From Branchipolynoe longqiensis (Eukaryota; Annelida; Polychaeta; Phyllodocida; Polynoidae), in contig CM059199.1 of NCBI GenBank assembly GCA_030323885.1, positions 43,709,347 through 43,773,346 on the forward strand: 64,000 bases of DNA, given 5' to 3'. The notes under the pieces are model-generated. The model was given only the letters and a program-made list of their open reading frames with translations. It was not told the origin of the DNA and ran no database searches. Both the position numbers and the translations under genes were made by a program. Numbering within the stretch: the first letter of the stretch is position 1; each line of letters starts with the position of its first letter. Positions 1 to 10,768 of the stretch are shown one piece after another.

Positions 1-1769
1 ATTAAGCTTTCACGAAACTCTAACGGTGTCGGTGGAGGAACGAAACCTGTTTTCTCAGATCTAGCTGAAAAGGTTAGTTCTAAAGGATCGTCAAACCAAT
101 CGAATGTCGGCATCTCTAAGTCCGTGATTGTATTAACTACTAGACGTTGTTCTAAGGCTGAAATCTGCACATGGGAAGATAAATCATTATTATCAACATT
201 TGTAGGCAAATCAGTAACAATTTGTGATATAGTATCAGTACTCGGCGACTCAACAACATTATCAGATAGCGCCGCTGTGTTCTCAGCGCTATCAGTCACA
301 GGACGCATATCATAATTAAGTGTGACAAGCTTATCAGGCGTCGAGACGGCCGGTTCCAGGATAGGGTCATTAGTGCTAGGCACCGTGGGAGCGTGCTCAA
401 CAACTACGGGGTCAATCACATTAACATCTAACGTTACATTAACATTAGAAACAGGAAAAGAACTCACATCGTTAGCATTAACCGCTGTCTCATTAGCTTT
501 CTTGTCCAAGAATCTGCGTTTTTTCAAACAGTCTTGCTCTCGGTGACCCAGCACACGTTTAAACCGGTACGCACACCACGCACATATGTGTGGTGAGCGA
601 TCGGGCAAGGTGCCATGTGTCGAGGCAAACCCACAGTCCTTGCCCCAATTCCACAGGTAGCAAGGTTTGCCCTCAGTTTCTCTGGAGTAGTCATCCCTCT
701 GATTGACCGGGGCGGGGTTAATAGCAGTGGCAGAACTCGTGGCAGCAGGAAGCGTAGCTGGACGAGCAATCTGAGCAACCGCAGGCCGCGTATACGTATT
801 CTGAGACCCTGCCCTTGATTGAAGGGTTCTAACCGCTTCTGTGCAAACATCGCGTTGAATATCCTTAATAGCCGCTAAATCAGCCCAGCCATCCCTAAGG
901 CGGCCATCAGCTATCATACAGAACACTCTCTCCGACCACCTTCTACAGTTAGGCCAATCCCAGGTTACCGCCATCAAGGCCAGATCTTTCTCGTGCTGTA
1001 GAACAGCCGGAATGGACGCTACAGGAAAACCTGGTTGCTCGGTGAGAAGCCGAATCGCAAAGAAAAACTCTGCCCAGGTGGCCTCTCCTAACGCTATCTT
1101 CTTACATCCGTCCCCCCGTGTAACAAGATGGTGTGGAAAACAGTTCATACCTGGGGGACGCTGTAACGCCTGCACATTGTCCATCATGAATTCAGCTGCA
1201 GTCGGAAAAGTCTGCCGAGGCACCTGGATAGGTGCCACGGGCGGCAACGACGAAAGGTAGGCACCCGGAACCGGTGGAGCCACATACTGCCTCTGAAGCA
1301 CAGGGTCAAACCGTGGCGGAGCTCGACCACGATCTTGCGGGGAAGCCGACCCGACACGATGAGGCACTGAGAAGGCAGGCAGGGAACGCGAATCGCGTGA
1401 CGGCCCTGCCCAGCGCGATGAAACATCAGCAGTAACCCGCGAGACATGTGGCGGAATTCGACCAGGCCCTCTACGATTCGGAGACCGACTCGCACGCCTC
1501 ACAATGGACGGGGTAGAGTCGAGAGCAGGAGCGGAAGGTGACGGCACGACACTCACACCTCCTGAAGCAGCAGCAAGACGCTCAAGCGCCTCCAATCTAG
1601 CTAGAACCTCCGGCGAAGCCCTAGACAATGATGACCCACTACGCGAAGATGAAGACTGAGATGACACACTAGGACGAACGGGAGCCCGAGCTGACACTTC
1701 CCTCGGAAGAGCTGGACGAGACGACACGGAAGAACCGCGTTTGCCACGGCGCGCTTTAGTGGGAGCCAT
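1..1769 (-). CDS. DIRS-like retrotransposon gag (ORF1), 3' part beyond window edge
   Basis: The minus-strand frame starts with ATG at 1769-1767. I checked every codon: it is open for 589 codons to the window edge, so the end is missing. The first ~120 residues are rich in Ser, Arg and Pro, like an RNA-binding gag N-terminus. A globular part follows at about 170-340. A Cys/His cluster comes next: Cys370, Cys379, His385, His394, Cys396, Cys399, His409 and Cys414, resembling the C-terminal zinc-knuckle region of DIRS-type Gag proteins. A Val/Asn/Thr-rich acidic tail follows. The family role would be packaging element RNA in a cytoplasmic particle. The assignment to DIRS rests on this Cys/His layout and on a DIRS pol fragment a few kb away, so it is inference. 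The downstream pol would lie to the left of base 1. The frame has no stop or shift, which suggests a fairly young copy. It could instead be a gag of another retroelement group. Confidence 0.55.
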   Translation of the reverse strand, partial: MAPTKARRGKRGSSVSSRPALPREVSARAPVRPSVSSQSSSSRSGSSLSRASPEVLARLEALERLAAASGGVSVVPSPSAPALDSTPSIVRRASRSPNRRGPGRIPPHVSRVTADVSSRWAGPSRDSRSLPAFSVPHRVGSASPQDRGRAPPRFDPVLQRQYVAPPVPGAYLSSLPPVAPIQVPRQTFPTAAEFMMDNVQALQRPPGMNCFPHHLVTRGDGCKKIALGEATWAEFFFAIRLLTEQPGFPVASIPAVLQHEKDLALMAVTWDWPNCRRWSERVFCMIADGRLRDGWADLAAIKDIQRDVCTEAVRTLQSRAGSQNTYTRPAVAQIARPATLPAATSSATAINPAPVNQRDDYSRETEGKPCYLWNWGKDCGFASTHGTLPDRSPHICAWCAYRFKRVLGHREQDCLKKRRFLDKKANETAVNANDVSSFPVSNVNVTLDVNVIDPVVVEHAPTVPSTNDPILEPAVSTPDKLVTLNYDMRPVTDSAENTAALSDNVVESPSTDTISQIVTDLPTNVDNNDLSSHVQISALEQRLVVNTITDLEMPTFDWFDDPLELTFSARSEKTGFVPPPTPLEFRESL

Positions 1770-1896
1770 TATGATTGAAATCGATAGGTGTTACTCCATC
1801 GACAGTCGGGCCAACAGTGAGCTTATCACTGGTGACTGATACGCCGCCCTGGTGTCTCGCGAGTGAATTAGGAATGTTAGCTAGCCAACATTACCC
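1770..1896 (-). other. upstream leader of the DIRS-like gag
   Basis: These 127 bases lie 5' of the gag start on the minus strand and run into the assembly gap. A short near-palindrome sits next to the gap (around 1876-1892). An inverted terminal repeat would be expected here in a DIRS element, but the gap hides it. Confidence 0.3.
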
Positions 1897-2390
1897 NNNN
1901 NNNNNNNNNNNNNNNNNNNNNNNNNNNNNNNNNNNNNNNNNNNNNNNNNNNNNNNNNNNNNNNNNNNNNNNNNNNNNNNNNNNNNNNNNNNNNNNNNNNN
2001 NNNNNNNNNNNNNNNNNNNNNNNNNNNNNNNNNNNNNNNNNNNNNNNNNNNNNNNNNNNNNNNNNNNNNNNNNNNNNNNNNNNNNNNNNNNNNNNNNNNN
2101 NNNNNNNNNNNNNNNNNNNNNNNNNNNNNNNNNNNNNNNNNNNNNNNNNNNNNNNNNNNNNNNNNNNNNNNNNNNNNNNNNNNNNNNNNNNNNNNNNNNN
2201 NNNNNNNNNNNNNNNNNNNNNNNNNNNNNNNNNNNNNNNNNNNNNNNNNNNNNNNNNNNNNNNNNNNNNNNNNNNNNNNNNNNNNNNNNNNNNNNNNNNN
2301 NNNNNNNNNNNNNNNNNNNNNNNNNNNNNNNNNNNNNNNNNNNNNNNNNNNNNNNNNNNNNNNNNNNNNNNNNNNNNNNNNNNNNNNNNN
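1897..2390. other. assembly gap (494 N)
   Basis: A run of N separates the DIRS gag leader from the 3' end of the RTE LINE. The true length and content are unknown, so the order and orientation of the two flanks are not proven. Confidence 1.
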
Positions 2391-5300
2391 ATGAAATCAA
2401 TCAATCAATAGTTCCATCCTCTAGTCGAGGGTTGGATGCAATGGTTCTCCACTTGTCCCGATGTTGTGCTGTTCTGATAGACTGTGAATAATTCAAGCCT
2501 GTCCACTGTGAAATATTTGTAAACCATGATGTTCTTGGTCTCCCTCTCCCTCTGCTGCCATTCACCTTCCCTTCCAACAATGTACGGTATATTGAACTCT
2601 GACGAATGATGTGGCCAAAATAAATAAGTTTCTTTGTCTGTATAGTGGCAAACAAGCTTTTCTTATTTTAAATTTTTCTGAGAACTTCTTTGTTGGTGAT
2701 CTTCTTTGTCCATGATATTTTCATCATCCTTCGATAAGTCCACATCTCAAATGCTGCTAAACGTTTGTACATTTTCTTAGAGATTGTCCATGTCTCTGCC
2801 CCATACATTAGAGTAGACCACACATAACACTGAAGAATACGCTTCCTTGTTTGTATTAATATCTTACTTGATGTTAACACTCTATACATTTTGGAGAATG
2901 TTGTTCGGGCTATTGTTATCCTTCTTTTAATTTCTTCCTCACATCTCCCATCATTTGTAATCTTTTGTCCGAGATATATGAATTCGGATACTTGTTCTAT
3001 GTTTGTGCCATCTATGGTTATATTGACATTTGGTTTATCTGTCTTTTTACTTATAACCATTGTTTTGGTCTTCCTGGCATTCATCTTCATGTTGAATAGT
3101 ATTCCAGCTTTATTGATTCTATTCACTATATCTTGTAGGTTTTTCTCACTGTCTGCTAGTATTACACTGTCATCGGCATATCTAAGATTGTTGACGTTCA
3201 TGCCACCTATTGTCACTCCCTTGCAATCTTCAATGTGTCTGAAAATCATCTCTGTGTACAGGTTAAATAGACATGGTGACAATACACACCCCTGTCGAAC
3301 TCCTCGTTTAATCATAACTTCATCCGATAGGCCCTGCTCCATTTTTATAAATGCACGTTGTGTCCAGTATAAGTTCACAATTAGTTTAATGTCTTTGCCA
3401 TTGACACCAATATCTTGTAAACATTTGATTAACAGTTCATGATTGACTCGGTCGAAGGCCTTCTCATAGTCAATAAAGCAGGCATAAACATCCTGGTTCA
3501 CTTCACAATAACGTTCACAAATCATTCTCATATTGAAAATCCCTTCACGTGTACCTCTTCCAGATATAAACCCACTTTGTACGTTACTGATTTGTTCTTC
3601 AATTTTCTGTCTGTTTCTCAGTAAAATTATTTTCAGGATCATCTTCAACATATGACTCATCAGGCTTAGTGTTCTGTACTCAGTACACAATGTTGGTTTT
3701 AGCTTCTTTGGGAGTCGTACAAATATGGATTCATTCATATTCAATGGTATAAATCCAGTCTCATAGATGTCAGTTACTAGCTTATGAATGATTTGAATCC
3801 CCACTTCATCTAGTCCTTTTATCATTTCTGATGTTATCTGGTCACTTCCAGGAGCCTTACCTGACTTTAGATCATTGATAGCCTTCTCAACCTCTGATAC
3901 TAATATAATATTCCCATCTTCTTTCTCAATTGTGGGTGGGTTCCCTCTGTCATCATTGTATAGTTCGTTTACATATTCTTCCCATCTGGACTTTATTTCA
4001 TCTTCTTCAAAGAGCATTTTGCCGTCTTTGTTCTTGATACATTTACTGCTTCTCTGTCTGTATCCTTGACCTGTTATCTCTTTCACTTTCTTGTGCATCT
4101 CTCTTGAACGATGTTGAGACTCAAGTTGTTCCACTACTTCACACTTCTTATTCCACCATTCATCTTTAGCTTTTTTGCATTCATCTTCTATTTCATTCTT
4201 CAGGTGTTTGTATTTAGGTGGATCAGTGGTTTTCACTTTCTTCCTTTCTGCCATCTTTTCTAGTATGGTTTGCGTCATCCATGATTGCTTTGTCTCTCGT
4301 TTTTTATTTGGTAACACCTCCTCTGCTGACTTGACCATGCTTTCTCTGAGAGCTTCCCATTCCATTTCAATGTTGTTATACTCTCTCTGAGGAGTTTCTT
4401 CATTCATCAGTACACTGAATTTGTTATGAACAGAGACATTATACTTAGTTCTGTATTTTGCATCTTTTAACATGTTCATATCCATTTGAATGTTGTTTTT
4501 AATTTTGTTCTGCTGTTTCAATTTCACTACCATACTGATTACTACTGGATTATGATCCGAACATATGTCAGCACCTGGATATGTCCTTGCCTGTTTGATA
4601 CAATTTCGATATCGTTGGTTGACAAGAATGTAATCGATCTGGTTCCGACATACATCACCAGGGCTCTTCCATGTATATAGTCTTCTCTTTGGATGTTCAA
4701 ATAAGGTGTTAGCAATTACTAGTTTTGATGTCAAACAGAAATTTATCAAGTATTCACCACGATCATTTCTCTCACCTAAGCCAAATCTTCCTGTTACTGG
4801 ATATTCATGTTGTTCTCCAACTTTCGCATTCCAATCGCCCATAACAATTGTTATTTCTCCAGACTTGGTGTATTCCATTACCTTTTTGATGCTGTCATAG
4901 AACTCGTTGACTTCTTCATCATCGTGATCTGAGGTTGGTGCATAAACTTGCAGAATGTTTATATTGAACGGTTTTCCCCTCAGCTTCATCATAATAATTC
5001 TGTCAGATACTGGCCAGAATCCAATCATTGTGGCGGCAATGGACTTCTTCATCATAATTCCAACGCCATACTGATGTTTTTCATCTCCAGAATATATCAT
5101 ATCTACCTCACTATCACCTATCCTCCCGTCACCCGTCCATCTCGTCTCAGCTATACCTAGGATGTCAAGGTTTAGCGCTGTCATTTCCACTTTCAGGTTG
5201 TCATATCGGCCTGGTTTGTACAATGTTCGTACATTCCATGTACCAATCTTTAGCACCTTTCCTCCAGTTTTCAGTTGCCTGACATCAGATGCATACCTTC

Positions 5301-5945
5301 CTATTTTAGGCTTTGAGTTTACATTGTCATTACGAGGTTTCTTAATAGTTGAAGGAAAGGTGCCTCCACTGTAGCTATTAGAAGGCTTCCCCGCAGAGGG
5401 ACCAGAGTTGTCTCCATCTCTAAATTTGTTTCCATTAATTACCATTGCTTACTATGGGTAAATACTTGGTAGGTTCCCCTTCCTTTCCAAGGTGACTGGC
5501 CACTTACTCATCTTTGTCAGAGTGTGCCCTGATGAGCCACATCATCTTGCTGTTACACCTTCAAAGCTATTGATCTTCTAACTCATCTGCTGCTCCAGTC
5601 TTCATGCACTTGAAGGGGTGACATCCCCTGACCACACCAACAAAGTTGATGTGCACCGCACTTAGTTTAGGCCGACAATTGAGTCGGTATGGCCGCTGGT
5701 GTGCACTACCAACTTCTGGTCTTCCCATAAATGGGACTAGCCGCACGGCAGCGGGGGTTTTAAATCAGAGTTTACCTTCTCCTAGATGAGCAGTCAGCCA
5801 AGATTGACGAGCCCCACCTGCCCGAAGCATCTGGTTTTGAGGCGCCAGAGATCCGCCTTTGCCCCTTCTCCCGTCAGTAGAAACAGTTTCGCCTCGTGAA
5901 GGCCGGGAGTTGGACTTGGTTATCAGAGGCTGTTTGATACGCATG
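2391..5945 (-). mobile_element. RTE-clade LINE, near full length
   Basis: This is a non-LTR retrotransposon on the minus strand. It has a roughly 500-bp leader (about 5446-5945, left boundary with the DIRS part not exact), one long reading frame, and a 3' end only about 10 bases past the stop. The 3' end is a short TTGA/TGAT-type tandem tail directly at the gap. A very short 3' UTR with a simple-repeat tail is typical of RTE elements. The leader contains several short ATG-poor blocks and no SINE insertions. The element lies between two DIRS fragments that face away from each other. Confidence 0.8.
2401..5445 (-). pseudogene. RTE LINE endonuclease/reverse transcriptase, one premature stop
   Basis: The frame has 925 codons from ATG 5445, then an ochre TAA at 2670-2668, then about 88 more codons in the same frame to 2401, about 1,014 in all, the usual RTE length. 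Residues ~65-300 form an apurinic-type endonuclease: NVRTLY (Asn71), AETRW (Glu100), GDWNAKVG (Asp204, Asn206), QIDYI (Asp271) and SDHNP (Asp297, His298). Residues ~500-800 form the reverse transcriptase: FIDYEKAFD (Asp659), GVRQGCVLSP and YADD (Asp758, Asp759), so all three catalytic aspartates are present. The C-terminal piece after the stop carries the usual GHIIRQ-type conserved stretch. The protein would nick target DNA and copy its own RNA by target-primed reverse transcription in the nucleus. The stop removes about 9% of the protein. Similar proteins are often mislabelled 'craniofacial development protein 2-like' in automatic annotation. Confidence 0.85.
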
Positions 5946-5947
5946 CC

Positions 5948-6859
5948 ATGAGAAAGTACTTTATAGGTAGTGAGAGCTTATCCTCACTATCACTTCCGGC
6001 AATAATAACCTTGAAACCTGGTTGGATGCAACATATCGCAAATTCACCCAATCCAATCCGCATGGCGGAACCAAATACAGTAATTACCACTGATGCTTCG
6101 TTAGAAGGGTGGGTAGCCCATCGTGAGGGGGTGGCAACAGGAGGTAGATGGCTACATGATGAAGAGTCAGATCACATTAATGCGCTCGAGTAGCGTGCTA
6201 TTTATTTGGGTCTACGTAGCTTAGTAAAGATACCTAAATCACAAGTTAGAATACTAACTGATAACACTACTGCCATGGCATATATCCGTAACATGGGTGG
6301 AACCAAATCAAAGCCTTGCAATCAGTTATCTAAACTGATTTGGAACTGGGCACAGGCTCACCAAGTCTGGCTGACTGTAGCGCATATTCCAGGGTCACAA
6401 AATACACTTGCAGACCATAACAGTAGAAAATTCCACGACCATTTAGAATGGTCCCTATCAACACCTTTGTTTAACTTCATTTGTGCAAAATGGGGGACAC
6501 CTAAAGTTGACTTGTTTGCATCACGAAATAATAATAAGTTACCCTGTTATGTTTCTTGGCATCCCGAACCGGATGCTTGGAAAGTTGATGCATTTACTAT
6601 TACCTGGGAAAATAATTTTTTCTATATTTTCCCACCGTTTAGCGTTATCAGCCGAGTAGTGAGAAAAATCAGCATGGAGGGGACACACGCCATACTGATT
6701 GTGCCCGATTGGGACATGCAACCTTGGCTGCCAGCAGTTACACAACTGGCAAAAGAACATATACGATTCCCAAGAAAACCCGGGAACCTAACGCACCACG
6801 GACCGCTAGTGGTTCACGGCGACGTGTCAGCGACACCCCTATTGGCATTCCTTTTCTAA
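5948..6859 (+). pseudogene. DIRS RNase H and C-terminal pol domain, amber stop
   Basis: One frame runs from about 5948 to TAA at 6857-6859, broken by a single TAG at 6191-6193. The RNase H signature is visible: TTDAS with Asp49, a Glu81 directly before the stop, LTDNTTAM with a second Asp after it, and IPGSQNTLAD with a third. The distal part has the WGTPKVDLFASR and PPFSVI blocks found after RNase H in DIRS pol proteins. RNase H would remove the RNA strand during copying. The reverse transcriptase proper is missing at the 5' side, so this is a truncated remnant as well as a nonsense mutant. The 3' end overlaps the recombinase frame by about 150 bases, a normal DIRS arrangement. Confidence 0.75.
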
Positions 6860-7819
6860 GAAAACAGCTGCAGCAATTTGGCTTAGACAAAATTACAGAA
6901 GACAGGATAGTAGCTGATGCATGGAGGCCAGGAACTGTTAAAATGTACACAACTTATTTAAAGAAATGGGGTGTACATTGTTTGCTAATGAAAGTTAAGC
7001 CAACAAATCCAACAATTGCACAAGTAGCCCGTTTTCTTCGTTCTCTAGAGGATGAGGGACTAGGATTTGGGGCGGTCAATGCGGCAAGATGCGCGTTATC
7101 AATTATATTACCTAGAATTGACGGCGAAACAGTTGGTAAACATTATGTCCTTCATTATCTACTTCGGTCAATTTATCAAAGGAATCCTCCAAAACCAAAG
7201 TATAGTCGCTTTTGGGATGTTTCTATAGTATTTAAGTTGTTTCAGGCTTGGCCTCACAACTCTTGGTTAGATATAAAACAATTAGGTTTTAAGGTCGCGG
7301 TCTTGTTACTATTAGTAACGGGACACAGAGGACAGACGATTGTTGCTTTATCCTTAACTGGATTAGAAATAGACAAGAAACAAGCTACGTTTGATTTAGC
7401 ACAATTACTCAAATCGAACACGCTGGGTGACCCCTTATCTACGGTTCACTTAGACTACTTCCCAAATGATCGTAAATTATGTGTTGTGTCAGCCATACGG
7501 GCTTATATATCCAAGACAAAAGACTTACGTGCATCACAACAACTATTAGTGAGCTTCATAAAGCCACATAACGCAATTTCACGAGACACCCTTGCCAGAT
7601 GGACAATCACGGTGTTGAAATTGGCTGGAGTGGATACGGGCAAATACTCTTCCCACTCAACCAGGGGTGCCATGGTTTCCAAGGCACGGTTGCTCGGTAT
7701 TTCTGTAAAAAGAATACTAGCAACACGCAGGCTGGAAGACGGCTAAGTCGTTTGCAAAACATTACAACAAACGACTAGAAAAGCCTACCGGCATTGCAAA
7801 GCGCCTGCTCACCAACTAA
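6709..7819 (+). pseudogene. DIRS tyrosine recombinase, frameshifted before the catalytic tyrosine
   Basis: The frame from 6709 is open for 345 codons to TAA 7744-7746; the true start may lie somewhat further in. It is a tyrosine recombinase of the DIRS class, which integrates a circular DNA intermediate instead of using an integrase. An N-terminal SAM-like core-binding region covers ~55-160. The catalytic part has GHRGQT (Arg207) and HSTRG (His316, Arg319). The frame then breaks. The conserved tail with a tryptophan (TGG 7733) and the nucleophile tyrosine (TAC 7763-7765) reads in the next forward frame and ends at TAA 7817-7819. A one-base indel near 7720-7735 therefore separates the active-site arginines from the tyrosine, and the enzyme should be inactive unless the base is a sequencing error. 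The overlap with the pol frame is typical of the group. Confidence 0.75.
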
Positions 7820-7980
7820 CAAGAATAGGTGAGAACAAAAACTTTGAATGATACAATTACTAATACAATGACACATAAACATGTTATAATAAGAATGAAT
7901 GATATTAAGGATAAAAATGAATTATGTAAAAGTCTCCCTAGCCTGAGGCTAGCCTGAGGCTGTATACCGAGGTAAAATAG

Positions 7981-8290
7981 TATAGTTATACGAGTCTTAC
8001 CTGGGTATAGATGATGGATAACTGTTGTTTTCCCGAGGTATAAGCCTCGGGTAGACGTGGGCTAGGGCCCGCCCACCACACCCTACCACGTCTATTCCGT
8101 TGGTGTACCATTACGGGAAAATCATAGTATCCATTGTATTGAAAGATCATTTTTATCCTGAGATAAGTAGGTAAAGATTGCTGGACCCGGATGTGCTTCC
8201 TTCTCCCTAGCCCACGTCTACCCGAGGCTTATACCTCGGGAAAACAACAGTTATCCATCATCTATACCCAGGTAAGACTCATATAACTAT
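7981..8290. repeat. 87-bp inverted repeat with 137-bp spacer after the recombinase gene
   Basis: Positions 7981-8067 are the reverse complement of about 8205-8290 with one or two mismatches. Each arm holds TCTACCCGAGGCTTATACCT or its complement. The arms begin about 160 bp after the recombinase stop. DIRS elements end in inverted terminal repeats and an internal complementary region, so this may be the DIRS terminus. It could equally be an unrelated foldback element inserted there. The right arm runs into a TA microsatellite. Confidence 0.7.
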
Positions 8291-8292
8291 AT

Positions 8293-8325
<33 letters not shown>

Positions 8326-9395
8326 TTGTGTATGTGTCTTTAGTGCATATAATTTGCCACAAATATTGAACAGAAACACACACGCGTATGTCCTTGTGTG
8401 TGTGTTTGTGTAATATATATATATATATCATATGTATACAGGTAATGGACATTTGTTGCGAGGGAGCCAGTCATACAGGAGCGAGGAGTGTAGAAAGTAG
8501 GAGCAGCCAGCGTCGGGTTTCTGCTGCTGGTACTGGTACAAGTGGTAGTCCACGGTGAATAATTGGATGGTACCATGCTTTTGAGAATATCATAGATAAT
8601 GGTCATTTATATGTTATTTATACTTCCATAATAAATGATGCAACCTAATATATATTTCTGTTCAATCAAATATATTTTCCAAATTATGTATATATATATA
8701 TAAGCTGTATAAGCCATTATAGTTTATACGAGTATATTAACCCGGAAGATCCCATCTACTCCCCAGCCACTAAGTCACTGCCTCGTTGCCCCTACTCATT
8801 AGGTCATGTATTGGTACCACCTGACCTCCCCATGTGGCGCCACCTACTCGCCCACGCCTCAGCGTCCACTACACTCACTCACTGTACCGCTGTATATATA
8901 TATATATATATATATATAAATATAAATATATATGCAAAGCATAGAACCATTACAGGACTAGATACAGAAGAAAGGGGCATTACACTACTCTAGGTATGCC
9001 TATTGTCTAGTACATCTATGTACTACTACTAGTACTAGCTGTATCTGCGTGAAACACCAGTGCCAGCTTTACCTGCCTTGCTACCTCATCTTGTAGGAAT
9101 GTCATGGTTATACCATTCACCCATTGTCGATTGATGGCTCACAGGAAAGAGAGAGCGTGTGTGTATGAGGGGCCGGGGGTTGAGGGGGGTACTCATGCTA
9201 ACAATGGCTTCCTATGCGCCAGAGAATGCAGGTCCTTCTGGCCGCCCTGCTTGTAAGAAGGCGGGAGAACAGAGTGGAGGATGAAGGCATTCTGGTGATA
9301 AAGCCAGCCTCAAGATATGCGACAATTGGACTTTCACCACATCCGGTGACCTTTCCTTTTCTCATTCAGTAGTCCAGTAAGATTCTGTAATATAT
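8291..9395. other. non-genic AT-rich stretch with TA microsatellites
   Basis: Short TA runs lie at about 8291-8325, 8409-8427 and 8893-8918, with unique-looking sequence between them. No coding signature or repeat shared with the rest of the window was recognised. Confidence 0.5.
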
Positions 9396-9443
9396 ATGTG
9401 ATGCATAACGCATTATACGAGTGTAAATGCAAGGGGAACATAT

Positions 9444-9506
<63 letters not shown>

Positions 9507-9612
9507 CTCCTAGGCGCATTGGTGGTGCTTCCCCCAAGCTGTCGGGGTAATTGGTGGGCAGGGCCCCCTCACACCTCCCTCGCGCCACACACACTGGAGG
9601 AATTCTTTTCTC
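9396..9612. repeat. MITE-9 copy with an internal (TA)n run
   Basis: The segment has a leader ending in CGCATTATACGAG, a TA run of about 58 bases (9447-9504), and a core bounded by ATTCCTCC and GGAGGAAT. The same order of blocks recurs at 43319-43488. The core looks like a small inverted-repeat element of about 110 bp. Confidence 0.5.
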
Positions 9613-9689
9613 CCTAACCGACCATCTCCACTGATCGACCACTCCCCTATATCGATCGCTATATTTGGGTCCTGAACGATCCCCCGTAC

Positions 9690-9936
9690 AATACGAGTGT
9701 ACCATTATTCTAACTCTCTAAACCGACCACCTCCCTAAATCGACCACTTAGACTTTAAGTGGTAAAACCTCTCTAAATCGACCGACCTTGGGACCAACTT
9801 TAAGTGGTCCATTTAGGGAGGAGGTCGGGTTAGGGAGTTACAATATCCTTGCAATGGACCCAAATAAAGCGATCGAGATAGGGGAGTGGCCGATCTGTGG
9901 GGGTGTCGGTTAGGGAGGTTTTACTGTATATATATA
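9690..9936. mobile_element. MITE-1 (pogo/Tigger-like) copy
   Basis: The right end is AGGTTTTACTGTA, the complement of the TACAGTAAAACC end seen in other copies. The interior has CTCTCTAAATCGACC and AAAGCGATCGA blocks shared with 20578-20765, 21470-21678 and 33913-34398. A CAGT terminus next to TA is typical of pogo/mariner MITEs. There is no transposase. Confidence 0.6.
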
Positions 9937-10383
9937 TAGGGAAGCAACCTGGGAATGTACTAAACTACTATGTAGGCATGGGGTTTGAATCCATCTGGTA
10001 GTTTACTTTATTTAGCTTTTTTAAATTATGTTTTCTTTCCTATTTATGTGCTTCTGATATATCACTGCAGGGGAATTATGCCGTGAAATTGTGCAAATAA
10101 AGACGTTACATTAAATCGAATATTTGGTTAGAGGGCCACGAGAAATGTTCCACAGTGAAAACATAAACTGGGTGACCTGGCTGAGTGAGCCAGTAACAGC
10201 CTAATTACTCCTCCCCGAAATATAAAATGGATCACTGCATGGGGTGAACAAATGTTGATACTAATTACTATACGCCACCTCTAGCAGAACTGAGAACTAC
10301 TGGAAGAATCCATGCGCCAAGTGGTATAGGAATGCCCATAATTATCATTGCAAATACCGGGCCAACTTAATGCCTAGACCAGA
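9937..10383. other. no recognised feature
   Basis: Unique-looking non-coding sequence with a short T-rich stretch near 10015. I see no gene or repeat here. Confidence 0.4.
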
Positions 10384-10768
10384 GCAAAGACCCTATAATA
10401 CTAAGATGGCTCACTCCCTATCTCTCCCATGGTAATGTAAATTTTGCAGTGCCACCTTGTGGTGGGTTTGATCAGCCCGGCTGCTGGTTGGTGTTTCACA
10501 TGTAAACACATACCTATGTCATGTATAATATAATTGTAAGTATGAATACACATCAATATGAAATTGTTATGAACAAATACCCATCATCATCAGCATCATC
10601 ATCAGCATTGCCATCATCACACATCTTTCACATTCATATATACATTTATTCATATAATATAGCACCTGTTTAACCAAGAGAACAGCCAGCGCACCAAGTG
10701 GTGGGTTTGATCATTTTGATTACACAGTACAGCCTGAGTGAGCCATCTTAGTATTATAGGGTCTTTGG
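10384..10768. mobile_element. MITE-4, complete copy (385 bp)
   Basis: The left end CAAAGACCCTATAATACTAA (from 10385) is the exact complement of the right end at about 10748-10766. The interior includes CATCATCATCAGCATCATCA and AGTGGTGGGTTTGATCA blocks shared with 37165-37537. Only the right end survives at 29660-29720, and a duplicated left end is present near 36950. No transposase was seen. Confidence 0.7.

Larger units (their letters stand above)
5943..8290 (+). mobile_element. DIRS-like retrotransposon, 3' half (RNase H, recombinase, inverted repeats)
   Basis: The plus-strand segment begins abruptly just right of the LINE leader, near the junction of the DIRS RT and RNase H domains. It continues through RNase H and a tyrosine recombinase to an inverted-repeat block. 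The RT and gag parts expected upstream are absent; their place is taken by the LINE and the gap. The order RNase H, then overlapping tyrosine recombinase, is specific to the DIRS order. It is in opposite orientation to the gag at 1-1769, so the two cannot be one simple element split by the LINE. Confidence 0.75.

Noticed and set aside
2891..5374. Plus-strand frames opposite the RTE LINE
   Set aside because: Antisense shadows of the LINE polymerase.
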